Positions 50,271 through 59,210 of a stretch of DNA of 64,000 nucleotides are shown piece by piece. Positions within the stretch are counted from its first letter, which is position 1. The number at the start of each line of letters is the position of its first letter. The notes beneath the pieces are model-generated. The model was given only the letters and a program-made list of their open reading frames with translations. It made no database searches and was not told the DNA's origin. Origin of the DNA: Carnobacterium mobile DSM 4848. GTDB lineage: Bacteria > Bacillota > Bacilli > Lactobacillales > Carnobacteriaceae. A program made the position numbers and the translations under genes. The DNA is taken from assembly GCF_000744825.1 (NCBI RefSeq), contig NZ_JQMR01000001.1:2489406-2553405 (forward strand), given 5' to 3'.

Positions 50271-50315
50271 AAAAAGTAGTGTGATTCCATCAAGGAAACC
50301 ACACTACTTTTTTTA
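50271..50315. terminator. Bidirectional terminator
   Basis: AAAAAGTAGTGTG pairs with CACACTACTTTTT between the SEC-C gene and the convergent Cof gene. Confidence 0.9.
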
Positions 50316-51128
50316 TTCATCTTGTTCTAATACGTATTTGTTGATAGCGGCAGCTACACCGTTTTGGTTGTTTGAAGCTGTTACGTCATCTGCAATATGC
50401 AAAACAGCGCGATCTGCATTTTCCATGGCTACGCTTTTTCCAGCAAAAGCCAACATAGATAAATCATTTTCATGATCTCCGATAGCTAAAACATCCAGCG
50501 GATCCACGCCTAAACGTTCACACAAGGCTTTCAATGCATTGCCTTTGCTGGCTGTACTATTTAAAATTTCAAAGAAATTAGGACCGCTTTTAATGGCATG
50601 GAATTTCGAGAAAAAGTCTTTTGGCAATTTTTTTATACTGCTGTCTAACTTGTTTTTTTCTTCACTGAAGATAGCTTTCGAAGGAATAAAATGTTCCGGC
50701 AAATCATAAGCATTGCGGTAATACAAAGGCGTATTATTATAATAAGCTTCTTGTACAGTATATTTGCCAATGTGTTGATTAGGGGTATAAATAGAATGCT
50801 CATCATCAAAATGAACCGAGCAGCCGATGCGTTCACTTATTTGGTATAAATAAACTAAATCGTCTTTTGTCAAATTCACTCGCGATAACGTCGTATGCAT
50901 TTTAGCATCTTTAACCAAAGCGCCATTAAAACAAATTGCGTAATCTACATATTGATTACCTAAATCATGTACCACTTTTACAATACCGTCATAAGAACGT
51001 TCCGTACACAGTACAATTTTTGAACCTCGTTTTTTTGCTTTTCTGACAGCTTCTATGACTTCTTCTGTCAGTTCTTTACGATCTGTCAACAATGTCCCGT
51101 TAACATCAAGGGCAATCAATTTATACAT
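50313..51128 (-). CDS. Cof-type HAD-IIB hydrolase with altered catalytic motifs
   Basis: 271 aa, HAD superfamily IIB (Cof) with the cap domain in the middle (about 85-190) and motif IV AIGDHENDLSMLAFAG (about 216). Motif I reads LDVNGT (D8, N10): the nucleophile is present but the usual second aspartate is asparagine. Motif II reads LCTER (40-44) where TGR is usual. Typical members dephosphorylate sugar phosphates, FMN or PLP. With the acid/base residue changed, activity may be reduced or different. GAGGG site. Monocistronic. Confidence 0.88.
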   Translation of the reverse strand: MYKLIALDVNGTLLTDRKELTEEVIEAVRKAKKRGSKIVLCTERSYDGIVKVVHDLGNQYVDYAICFNGALVKDAKMHTTLSRVNLTKDDLVYLYQISERIGCSVHFDDEHSIYTPNQHIGKYTVQEAYYNNTPLYYRNAYDLPEHFIPSKAIFSEEKNKLDSSIKKLPKDFFSKFHAIKSGPNFFEILNSTASKGNALKALCERLGVDPLDVLAIGDHENDLSMLAFAGKSVAMENADRAVLHIADDVTASNNQNGVAAAINKYVLEQDE

Positions 51129-51244
51129 ATTTTTCCCTCACCATCATTTCAATTTTTGAAGCGAATCACTTTCGCTCAGCGTCTCCATAATAGTACACAA
51201 TCATAAAATTTTCAATGAAATCTCACTGAGCGCAAGGTGAAAAC

Positions 51245-52594
51245 TTAAAGTAATTCTTTTTTTGATCTGGACAATTTCTTTTGGATAAAGAAAAAGGTAA
51301 CCAAAAAGGCTAGCACATCTGCCAATGGTACGGCAGCATAAATTCCGTAAAGGCCAAAAATAGAAGAAAGAATCAAGATTAATGGAACTAAGAAAATCAA
51401 TTGTCGAGCTAAGTTCAAGAAACTAGCCAGCCGGACTTCTCCGACAGCTTGAAAGTAGTTGGACCAAACAATTTGCAAACCGACAAGTGGGAAACCAAGT
51501 GTCCAAATACGAATTGCTTTGATGCCCAAAGCAACAACGGCAGTCTCTTGGTTAAACAAAGTAATGACAAATTCAGGGAAAAACTGAATGATCAAAAAAC
51601 CAGTAGTGGTGATCAAAAATCCAATCATACTGCCTATTTTAAGTGCTTGTTTTACGCGGTCAATGCGGCCAGCACCGGTATTGTAACTAACGATTGGCTG
51701 CAAACCTTGTGTTAACCCAGAGATCGACATGATGATCAATGTAACGGCACTGGTCACAATTCCTGCTACTGAAATGGCGACATCGCCTCCATATTTAACA
51801 AGAGAAGCATTAATAACGACATTTAGAAGACTATTGGCGATTTGCAGAAGGAAAGCTGGAATACCAGTAGTTAAAATTTCTTTTACATAAGATAACTTCA
51901 ATTTCATATTGACGAACATCAAACGGACATTGCTGCGTTTGCCTAAAAAGTAAGACAGCTGCCAAATAACAGATAAAAATTGTCCGCCGATTGTAGCATA
52001 AGCTGCTCCCTTCATTCCCCAGCCTGATTGAATGATCAAAATGTAATCAAAAATAATATTGAAACCTGCTCCGATCATCATACTGATCATGGAAATACGC
52101 GGGTTTCCATCAGCTCTGGAAAAGTTATTCATACACATGGCCAAACATTGGAAAACAGCACCGTATAAAATAATACTCAAGTAGTCATTCGCATAAGGCA
52201 ATACGGCTTCACTAGCCCCAATATTTCTTAAAATCGGTTCAATAAAGATGTTTCCTAGAACCGTAAACGTCAGGCCGGCGATAATCGCTAATGCAACTCC
52301 ATTGCCTAAATAATGTTGGGCTTTTTCTGTTTCTTTCCGACCAAGACTAATCGAAAAGCGGGTCGCACCTCCAACGCCGACCATCAAACCAAAAGCGATC
52401 ATCACTAAGGTGACCGGATAGGTAATAGAAGCTGCAGCTAATCCCAATGAACCTAGATCAGGAGCATTGCCAATAAAGATTCGGTCAACAATATTGTAGA
52501 CAGCATTGACAAACATACCAATGATGGCAGGGAGGGAAAACTCTAGCAATAAAGTTGAAATTTTTTCTGTTTCTAATCGATTGTTATTCGGCAT
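51245..52594 (-). CDS. MATE family efflux transporter
   Basis: 449 aa with 12 hydrophobic segments in two MatE halves (about residues 15-170 and 235-400), starting LLLEFSLPAIIGMFVNAVYN, with VDRIFIGN and FSRADGNPRISM as family markers. MATE proteins exchange cationic compounds for Na+ or H+ across the membrane. The substrate is not readable. AAGAAGGTAA site. Own unit, facing away from the MscS-like gene. Confidence 0.92.
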   Translation of the reverse strand: MPNNNRLETEKISTLLLEFSLPAIIGMFVNAVYNIVDRIFIGNAPDLGSLGLAAASITYPVTLVMIAFGLMVGVGGATRFSISLGRKETEKAQHYLGNGVALAIIAGLTFTVLGNIFIEPILRNIGASEAVLPYANDYLSIILYGAVFQCLAMCMNNFSRADGNPRISMISMMIGAGFNIIFDYILIIQSGWGMKGAAYATIGGQFLSVIWQLSYFLGKRSNVRLMFVNMKLKLSYVKEILTTGIPAFLLQIANSLLNVVINASLVKYGGDVAISVAGIVTSAVTLIIMSISGLTQGLQPIVSYNTGAGRIDRVKQALKIGSMIGFLITTTGFLIIQFFPEFVITLFNQETAVVALGIKAIRIWTLGFPLVGLQIVWSNYFQAVGEVRLASFLNLARQLIFLVPLILILSSIFGLYGIYAAVPLADVLAFLVTFFFIQKKLSRSKKELL

Positions 52595-52914
52595 AGGTTA
52601 CCTTCTTTCTAAAGTTAATTAACAGAATAATAGCTGGGGATGGTAGTTTAAGATAGCTTTCAATCTTTACCATAGCAATCGGTTTAAGGCAAGTCAACTG
52701 TGCTAAACTGTTTTTTACAGAGTAGGGCGGTCTTATCCTGCTTTTCTTAGATAAAAGCGAACACTACTTTTACTAAGCTTAAATCTAGTTTAAAAAAGCT
52801 CCACATTTTAATAAATTTTCAAAAAAAAAGGCTTATCATTTTAAGTAAATCCGAACTTAGGCTATACTAAGCTGTGTAAAGAATAAAAAAATATAAATGA
52901 AGGAGATGTTATTC
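52595..52914. other. Divergent intergenic region before the MscS-like gene
   Basis: About 320 bases with no gene recognised. It has T/A-rich runs and a TATACT (about 52862-52867) that may be the -10 of the MscS-like gene. GGCTTAG-type repeats occur but form no clear structure. Confidence 0.3.
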
Positions 52915-54165
52915 ATGAACGATTTTTCAAATTCAGTCAGTACAGGATTCAATTCATTCATGGGATTCTTACCGACACTGTTAGGTGCCATTGCCCTATT
53001 AGTTGTAGCTTGGGTCCTAGCAGTTCTAGTCCGTAAAGCAGCGCAAAAAGGACTAAAAGCAGCAGGTTTTGGCCGACTTTTAACGAAATGGGGGTTAACC
53101 AATTCAGATGAACAAGCTAACAGTACCATCGATTCAATTGGAAAAGTGCTTTACTACTTGGTCTGGTTGATTTTCTTACCAGGCATTCTAGGTATGCTGG
53201 GACTAAATGCTATTTCTACGCCAATTACAAATATGCTTAATTCTGTTTTAACTTTCTTACCGAAATTATTCGCAGCAGCTGTTATCTTGGCGATTGGGAT
53301 CTTTGTTGGCCGATTTGTTAAAAACTTAGTCTATAATTTATTGATCACGGTCAATATTGACAAATGGATCTCTAAAATGACGAGTTCAGATGCAGCAACT
53401 CAAGAAGCAGCACCTTCTCAAAATCAAAAAATGACCATTGCTAAAGTATTGGCAAACGTGGTTTATATCATTATTTTAGTTCCTGTTATCACAGTAGCAC
53501 TTGAAACCCTGCAAATCCGTAGTATCGCTGAACCGATTATTATGGTTCTAAATCAAGTACTAGCCGCTATACCAAATATCATCGTAGCTGTTATCTTAAT
53601 TGGCGTCGGTGTGATTTTAGCAAAATTTGTTGGAGATTTGATCACTGGTTTATTACAAGGTACAGGTATCAACAAATTAAATAGATACCTTACAACGCCA
53701 GGAAAAGTTTCTTCTTCAATGGACTTGGCAAATGTTATTGGACAAGTGATCCAAGCTGTTTTAATCGTCTTCTTCGTTGTAGAAGCTTTAAATGTTTTAA
53801 ACTTAGAAGTACTGAACACTATTGGGCAAGCTGTCATTGCTTACTTGCCATTGGTCATCAGCGCATTGTTGATTCTAGGCATTGGTATCATTGGGGGAAC
53901 AATATTAGGAAACTTTATCTCTCAAACAACTGGAAGCCGTATGTCAGGTAATATCGTCAAATATATTTTGATTGTCATGTCTGTCTTTATGGGATTAGAC
54001 CAATTGAAATTTGCAACAAGCATTGTAAACTTTGCTTTCTTGCTGATTCTTGGTGGATTATCTGTAGCTTTTGCTATCTCATTTGGGATCGGCGGACGCG
54101 AATTTGCTAAACGCCAATTAGAACGTTTAGAAACCAAAATGGAAAAAGAAGAAAAAACAAAATAA
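52915..54165 (+). CDS. Mechanosensitive-channel-like protein with four TM-helix repeats
   Basis: 416 aa from ATG 52915; GAAGGAG (52899-52905) excludes the in-frame ATG at 52897. Four copies of the conserved TM-helix unit, each beginning LP and spanning about 35 residues, are at about 18, 112, 212 and 302 (for example FLPTLLGAIALLVVAWVLAV and YLPLVISALLILGIGIIGGT). The family is related to MscS-type channels, but the MscS beta domain is not evident. It is likely an osmotic-shock or pressure-related membrane protein. The C-terminal 25 residues are highly charged (REFAKRQLERLETKMEKEE). Confidence 0.85.
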   Translation: MNDFSNSVSTGFNSFMGFLPTLLGAIALLVVAWVLAVLVRKAAQKGLKAAGFGRLLTKWGLTNSDEQANSTIDSIGKVLYYLVWLIFLPGILGMLGLNAISTPITNMLNSVLTFLPKLFAAAVILAIGIFVGRFVKNLVYNLLITVNIDKWISKMTSSDAATQEAAPSQNQKMTIAKVLANVVYIIILVPVITVALETLQIRSIAEPIIMVLNQVLAAIPNIIVAVILIGVGVILAKFVGDLITGLLQGTGINKLNRYLTTPGKVSSSMDLANVIGQVIQAVLIVFFVVEALNVLNLEVLNTIGQAVIAYLPLVISALLILGIGIIGGTILGNFISQTTGSRMSGNIVKYILIVMSVFMGLDQLKFATSIVNFAFLLILGGLSVAFAISFGIGGREFAKRQLERLETKMEKEEKTK

Positions 54166-54320
54166 AGGATGCGAAGTGATCCTGATAGACACACAGCAAT
54201 TTTAGGAAATTTTCAAGCAAGAGCATCCTGCGCATTGCTGAAAGTTATCTAAATTGCCAAGTGTCTGGGTCACGCAGCTCAACTAAGAACAGGATGCGAA
54301 GTGATCCTGATAGACACACA
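54166..54320 (+). repeat. R1 repeat: one full type I unit and a left fragment
   Basis: Unit 54166-54289 (arms GTGATCCTGATAGACAC and GTGTCTGGGTCAC, a G-U compatible change against the copies at 26093 and 29454), then a fragment at 54290-54320. It begins directly at the stop of the MscS-like gene. Confidence 0.85.
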
Positions 54321-54366
54321 AACAAAGCAGCTGTTTTGTTTTACAGATTTTAAATTATGCAATAAA

Positions 54367-54410
54367 AATAAAGCTGGTTTTCCTTTTGGGAAAGCCAGCT
54401 TTATTTTTTT
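54367..54410 (+). terminator. Terminator after the MscS-like gene
   Basis: AATAAAGCTGGTTTT pairs with AAAGCCAGCTTTATT, followed by seven T. Confidence 0.92.
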
Positions 54411-54816
54411 GTTTTATTATTTTTGGGTTCGGTAAGAAAAATGAATCTATTCTACAGTCTTGAAATTTTTGGAGGAATAGCGGCTGCTTGCAAGCAGATA
54501 CGATTAACAAGAACTTTTTTTGAAACTCATCCGTTATTAACTCTAAATAGGCAAGTTAAAGTTTTTTGGCCGCTGACTTGTCTATCAAGGACCATTTTAC
54601 CATCGGACATAAAAAATAAATTTTTAGTAAGTAAACACCTTTAGATGATTCAATAATCTATTTATATGGTAAAGTATAATTAGGAATAAAAAGGACGTGC
54701 CTAGATGCTTTTTAGCACCAGGAAAAATGAACAAGGTTGTTTTGACCAAAATAATTAGGAGGGCGGATTGATTTTACAGAATACTAATACTAATATAGAA
54801 AGGAATTGTTTTTTAT
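54411..54816. other. Gene-free stretch before the DUF1538 gene
   Basis: About 400 bases. The best ORF (73 codons, about 54423-54644) lacks a ribosome site and has no protein-like composition, so I do not call it. A TATAAT at about 54675 could be the -10 of the DUF1538 operon, leaving a leader of about 130 bases with a hairpin (GTGCC and GGCAC region, about 54699-54722). Confidence 0.35.
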
Positions 54817-56298
54817 TTGAATATACTGACAGAAAAATTTAAAGAAGTTTCGTTATCTGTTTTGCCGATCGTGGCAATCGTATTTATTTTGCACTTCACT
54901 ATTGCACCTTTAGAAACAAGTCTTTTATTGAGATTTTTAGTAGGCGCTTTATTTATTATTTTAGGATTGGCTATCTTTTTATTGGGTACCGATATTGGCA
55001 TTACACCAATAGGAACTCAAATGGGAAAAGGTGTCGCCAAGAGTAATAAAGTCTGGGTCGTTATTATTGCTGGTTTAGCACTTGGTTTTTTCATTTCAAT
55101 CGCTGAACCGGACTTGCATATTTTAGCGAACCAAATTGCAACAGTAACGAATGGAGTCATTACAAATACCAGTATTTTAATTTTTGTTTCCATTGGGATT
55201 GCTGTGATGGTAACAATTGGCTTACTTCGCATTGTATATAATATCCCCTTATATAAGTTGTTAACGGGTATTTACCTTCTCATTTTTGTTTTAGCGCTAT
55301 TCACATCTAATGAATTTTTATCTTTGGCATTTGATGCGTCAGGTGCAACAACTGGGGCGTTAACGGTTCCCTTTATGCTGGCTCTGGCATTGGGGATAGC
55401 CTCATTAAAGAAAGTCGGAAAAACGTCGGAAGAAGATAGTTTCGGTTTAGTTGCCATTGCTTCATCAGGGGCAATTATTGCCGTGATGTTAATGAATATT
55501 TTCGGCGGGCAAAATGAAATGTCCGGTAGTTTAGAGGTGGATCCAGGTGGTTCATCGGCTATTATTCAGCCGTTTCTTGCTCAATTGCCGACTATTTCTG
55601 GTGAAATATTTATAGCCCTCTTTCCAATCGTAACAATTTTTCTGATTTACAATTTTTTATCGTTAAAGCTTTCCAAAAAACGATTAAATAAAATCCTAAA
55701 AGGAGTTTTATATGTTTTTGTTGGATTGGTTTTATTCTTGACTGGTGTCAATGCTGGATTTATGGAAGTAGGAAATGTAGTCGGATATACTATAGCTTCA
55801 CTGGATAATCGATTCTATGTACTCTTAGTCGCTTTTGTGTTAGGATTAGTGACGATCTTAGCTGAACCAGCTGTATATGTTTTAACTCACCAAATCGAAG
55901 AAGTAACGCACGGATATGTTAAACGAAAATTTATTTTATTAGCTTTATCCCTTGGTGTAGGGCTGGCGGTCTTATTATCCATGGTCCGTATTTTATTACC
56001 AGGATTGTTACTGTGGCATATGCTTTTACCGGGCTATATTATAGCTATCGGGTTAATGTACATTGTTCCTAAAATGTTCGTCGGAATGGCCTTTGATGCA
56101 GGAGGAGTAGCGTCTGGACCAATGACAGCGACGTTTATCCTAGCCTTTGTACAAGGAGCAGCAGAAGCCATTGAAGGAGCAGACGTATTGATGGATGGAT
56201 TCGGAATGATTGCAATGGTGGCTATGATGCCGATTATCACATTGCAGCTTCTAGGATTGATTTTTAAACTGAAATCTAGAAAGGGCGGACTTCAATAG
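54817..56298 (+). CDS. DUF1538 membrane protein (tandem repeat transporter-like)
   Basis: 493 aa, starting at TTG 54817 behind GAAAGGA. About 12 membrane segments in two DUF1538 halves. Motif pairs: FLLGTDIGITPIGTQMG (about 50) and FLTGVNAGFMEVGNVVG (about 308); SIAEPDLHILANQI (about 89) and ILAEPAVYVLTHQI (about 347). The shared AEP motif suggests a conserved polar site within a transport core. Its 3' end is one base from the PII-like gene, so the pair is co-translated. The substrate is unknown. Confidence 0.85.
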   Translation: MNILTEKFKEVSLSVLPIVAIVFILHFTIAPLETSLLLRFLVGALFIILGLAIFLLGTDIGITPIGTQMGKGVAKSNKVWVVIIAGLALGFFISIAEPDLHILANQIATVTNGVITNTSILIFVSIGIAVMVTIGLLRIVYNIPLYKLLTGIYLLIFVLALFTSNEFLSLAFDASGATTGALTVPFMLALALGIASLKKVGKTSEEDSFGLVAIASSGAIIAVMLMNIFGGQNEMSGSLEVDPGGSSAIIQPFLAQLPTISGEIFIALFPIVTIFLIYNFLSLKLSKKRLNKILKGVLYVFVGLVLFLTGVNAGFMEVGNVVGYTIASLDNRFYVLLVAFVLGLVTILAEPAVYVLTHQIEEVTHGYVKRKFILLALSLGVGLAVLLSMVRILLPGLLLWHMLLPGYIIAIGLMYIVPKMFVGMAFDAGGVASGPMTATFILAFVQGAAEAIEGADVLMDGFGMIAMVAMMPIITLQLLGLIFKLKSRKGGLQ

Positions 56299-56299
56299 C

Positions 56300-56968
56300 A
56301 TGGAAACGAACGTGATTGCAGGAATCAATTATGACATCCTTTGTTTTATTGTAAATGATGGAATGGGAAGCAAAGTGTTGAAATTGGGCAAACAGGATGG
56401 TGTATCGGGCGGAACCGTTTTTTATGGCTTCGGTACGATTAATAACAACGCCTTAAAAATGTTGGGCTTGGACGATATCCGTAAAGAAATCGTGATTTTA
56501 GCAGCTAAAAAAGAAGTTGCGGAACATGCACTTGAAGATTTATCCAAAAAACTTAAGCTGGAAAAACGCAATCATGGTATTGCATTTTCTATCCCAATTG
56601 TGAATCTTCTAGGAAATAGAAATTGTGTTTATTCACAAAATGCGAGCAGTAGAAAGGTTGATAATGTTATGCACCAAGCAATATTTACGATTGTGGATCA
56701 TGGTCAAGCTGAACAAGTGATCGATGCTGCTGTTGCGGCTGGTTCGCAAGGTGGAACAGTGATTACAGGAAGAGGGTCCGGCAGTCACGAAACCAGTAAA
56801 TTATTTTCAATGGACATTGAGCCTGAAAAGGAAATTGTGATGATTTTATCTGAAACTCATACAACAGATGCTATTGTAGCATCCATTAGTAATGCCATGG
56901 AAATTGAAAAGCCAGGAAATGGCGTATTATTTACAGTAGATGTGAATAATACTAAAGGGTTATTTTAA
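56300..56968 (+). CDS. Two-domain PII-like protein linked to DUF1538
   Basis: 222 aa with two GlnB-like ferredoxin-fold domains: residues about 8-108 (DILCFIVNDGMGSKVL, then GGTVFYGFGTIN) and about 118-220 (HQAIFTIVDHGQAEQVIDAA, then GGTVITGRGSGSHETS). The glycine-rich segment after strand 2 corresponds to the PII T-loop base. PII proteins sense ATP/ADP and other ligands and commonly gate a partner transporter. It starts one base after the DUF1538 stop and ends at a strong terminator. Control of the DUF1538 protein by this PII is my inference. No GlnK-type uridylylation tyrosine is obvious. Confidence 0.85.
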   Translation: METNVIAGINYDILCFIVNDGMGSKVLKLGKQDGVSGGTVFYGFGTINNNALKMLGLDDIRKEIVILAAKKEVAEHALEDLSKKLKLEKRNHGIAFSIPIVNLLGNRNCVYSQNASSRKVDNVMHQAIFTIVDHGQAEQVIDAAVAAGSQGGTVITGRGSGSHETSKLFSMDIEPEKEIVMILSETHTTDAIVASISNAMEIEKPGNGVLFTVDVNNTKGLF

Positions 56969-56981
56969 TCCATTTTATACG

Positions 56982-57020
56982 AAAAAGGGTTCGCTACATT
57001 AAGTAGCCGAACCTTTTTTT
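56982..57020 (+). terminator. Terminator after DUF1538-PII operon
   Basis: AAAAAGGGTTCGCTAC pairs with GTAGCCGAACCTTTTT, plus T-run. Confidence 0.92.
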
Positions 57021-57034
57021 AAATTAATGACTAT

Positions 57035-57063
57035 TTGACAGAAAGCGTTTCAAAATCTATACT
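57035..57063 (+). promoter_or_regulatory. Promoter with embedded cre-like site
   Basis: A consensus promoter TTGACA (57035-57040), 17-base spacer, TATACT (57058-57063). The spacer starts with GAAAGCGTTTC, a perfect cre-like palindrome (57041-57051). CcpA binding there would block RNA polymerase, so catabolite repression of the next gene is predicted. Confidence 0.8.
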
Positions 57064-57124
57064 AAAATAATTGAATCAAGTGGTCTTTAAGAAAATAGGT
57101 ATGTAAAGAAAGGGATGCAACGAA

Positions 57125-58252
57125 GTGAATTTGAATGAAAAAGAAAAGAAAATTCTAGCTGCCATTCGCAGAGACCCTTTTATCAGTCAACAAAAATTGG
57201 CTAATGAAATCAATTTATCCCGTTCAGCCACTGCTAATCTTATTTCGGGATTAGTTAAAAAAGACCGTTTGTTAGGGAAAGCTTATGTACTCAATGAGAA
57301 GAAGCCTGTAGTGTGTATTGGAGCAGCCAATATTGATCGTCGTTACTTATTAGAAGAAGAATTGATCCCTCATTCGACAAATGATGTTAAAGAACGTTCA
57401 TCTGTTGGGGGTTGTGCACGTAGTATTGCTGAAAACCTTGGGCGGCTTGATATAGAAACAACCTTGCTTTCTATCGTCGGCAATGATGCTTGTTGGCAGC
57501 AAATCAAATCAGAATCGGAACATTTTATGGATATTTCGCAAGTTGATATTATGGAAAGTGGGACGACTGGAACGTTTATGGAAGTAGTGGGCGTTCAAGG
57601 AGAGATGGTTCTTGGGTTGGCGGACATGGATATTTACCATTCGATGACTCCGGAATGGCTGATCCGACACCTTTCTGTTTTAAAGCAGGCCGAGTATCTA
57701 GTAGCTGATTTAAATTTGCCGAAAGAAACGCTTGAATTTCTAATTGCCTTTAAAATAAAACACCAGATTCCGTTGATGCTTATTACTGTCTCCATCCCTA
57801 AAATGGAAAATATTCCTACTTGTTTAAAAGGTGTGGATCTATTGGTCACTAAACACGATGAAACAGCAGGATTCTTTAATGTTCCGGTGGACAGTCAAGC
57901 GGAATTAGAACAAGCTGCCTTAAGATGGCTCGATTTTGGGATGAAAAATGTGATCATCAATAAATATGACTCCTCAGCCATTTTTGTTACCGATAAAAAG
58001 AAATTATATTATTACGAAGATCAAAAGAATTTTGAAGAGCGTTACCATTGGGGTGTAAATGAAGCGTATTGTGCCGGTATGATTTATGCACATACACAAG
58101 ACAAGCCTTTTTTTGAAGGAATATTAGCAGGATTAGCTAATGCCTATTATACTGCCAGAACTGTTCAGCTTATCCGTCCTAATTTATCAACCATGCAGTT
58201 AGAAGAAGATGTCCGAATATTTTCTAGAACCATTAAACATTATCAGTTATGA
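57125..58252 (+). CDS. HTH plus PfkB family sugar-kinase-like protein
   Basis: 375 aa, GTG start 57125. Residues about 1-55 form a winged helix (QQKLANEINLSRSATANLIS), the rest a PfkB/ribokinase fold with PVVCIGAANIDRRYL (about 60) and GGCARSIAENLGRLDIETTL (about 98). This layout is that of pseudouridine kinase PsuK-type proteins. The signature usually ending GAGDAF reads WGVNEAYCAG (about 309-318), so the catalytic aspartate is glutamate. No psuG is nearby. It may be a regulator that kept a sugar-binding domain, or an altered kinase. Confidence 0.85.
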   Translation: MNLNEKEKKILAAIRRDPFISQQKLANEINLSRSATANLISGLVKKDRLLGKAYVLNEKKPVVCIGAANIDRRYLLEEELIPHSTNDVKERSSVGGCARSIAENLGRLDIETTLLSIVGNDACWQQIKSESEHFMDISQVDIMESGTTGTFMEVVGVQGEMVLGLADMDIYHSMTPEWLIRHLSVLKQAEYLVADLNLPKETLEFLIAFKIKHQIPLMLITVSIPKMENIPTCLKGVDLLVTKHDETAGFFNVPVDSQAELEQAALRWLDFGMKNVIINKYDSSAIFVTDKKKLYYYEDQKNFEERYHWGVNEAYCAGMIYAHTQDKPFFEGILAGLANAYYTARTVQLIRPNLSTMQLEEDVRIFSRTIKHYQL

Positions 58253-58315
58253 TAGAACACTCTTAATCAAAAAGAAATTGAATGAGCGACTTTTTTAGCT
58301 TGTGGAGGAATAGAT

Positions 58316-58738
58316 GTGAAAACGATAAAAACAATTCTTAATAGCGTTGCAACGCTGGTTGTCCTGCTCTTTGTAGGTATAGCAGCTGTCAGCTTCTTTT
58401 CAGCTCCGAAAGCAAGTGGTTTATTCGGTTATAAGAACTACACAGTTGTGAGCGGCAGTATGGAACCCGTATTGTCCCCAGGTGATTTTATTTTTGTAGA
58501 AATGAAACCATATCAGGCAGTAAAAGAAAAAGATTTGATTACTTTTTCGTCAAATGATGAAATCGTAACGCACCGGGTTGTCCGTAAATCAGCAGAATGG
58601 TTGACTGAACTGCTTATTTTACACAATCTACAAGCGAAAATTCAACAAGTGATTTTGGAGTATAAAGTGGGATTCCAGCACTATCAATTTGACTCCAAAG
58701 AAGATCAACTATTGACTAACATCAGCTACCGATCTTAA
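58316..58738 (+). CDS. SipW-like (S26B) signal peptidase, C-terminally short
   Basis: 140 aa, GTG start 58316 after GAGGAATAGAT. One N-terminal membrane segment (about 7-28), then the catalytic serine in VVSGSMEPVLSPGD (about 46) and a histidine in IVTHRVV (about 81), the Ser-His type of archaeal/ER-like and SipW peptidases. The family usually continues with a KGDAN-type box and further beta strands up to 170-200 residues. Here the frame changes after VVRKSAEW to unrelated residues (LTELLILHNLQA), so the C-terminus is probably lost to a frameshift. No exported substrate gene is beside it. Confidence 0.7.
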   Translation: MKTIKTILNSVATLVVLLFVGIAAVSFFSAPKASGLFGYKNYTVVSGSMEPVLSPGDFIFVEMKPYQAVKEKDLITFSSNDEIVTHRVVRKSAEWLTELLILHNLQAKIQQVILEYKVGFQHYQFDSKEDQLLTNISYRS

Positions 58739-58956
58739 AAAATTAAAGATCGGCTTTTATAAGAACAAATGGTTAATAATAACATCTGTACTAAGTTCAG
58801 CGAATCTCCTGAAACCGGAAAGAGATGTTTTTATTTATTTCAAAAAGATAAAATTTCTAAAACTGACAATTAAAAGTGATAAACTGATTACATGGTTTAG
58901 AGATTCTCAAAGATACGGTTTAATAGGAACAAAATAAGTAGAAGAAAAGTGAGATC

Positions 58957-59091
58957 ATGCTGAAGAAAGCGAGAATAGTAGTCATTATCGCTGTCCTTAT
59001 ATTGGTCGTTACGGCTGGTTCATTTTATTTAGGGGTGCGATTTGTTGACCGGTTGATGAAATCGCCTTGCCAAAACATGGAAGATATATAG
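58957..59091 (+). CDS. Small single-pass membrane protein, 44 aa
   Basis: ATG 58957 after GAAGAAAAGTGAG. The sequence starts MLKKARIVVIIAVLILVVTA, one membrane segment, then a short polar tail with one cysteine (KSPCQNMEDI). No family recognised. The coding composition is good. Confidence 0.5.
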   Translation: MLKKARIVVIIAVLILVVTAGSFYLGVRFVDRLMKSPCQNMEDI

Positions 59092-59150
59092 ACAAGACAG
59101 ATTAGCCAATATAATGAGCCAGCCTGCTTTATTTGGAAAGGTAAAAGAAT

Positions 59151-59192
59151 AAAAAAGAACCGTTGCTCTTCGTTAGCGGCAATGGTTCTTTG
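59151..59192 (-). terminator. Terminator for the small minus-strand gene
   Basis: GCAAAGAACCATTGCCGC pairs with GCAACGGTTCTTT on the minus strand, followed by TTTTTATT. Confidence 0.8.
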
Positions 59193-59210
59193 CATATGTT
59201 GTTTTCAAGC

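Noticed and set aside
54423..54644. 73-codon plus-strand frame
   Set aside because: Begins inside a terminator region, lacks a ribosome site and has no recognisable composition.
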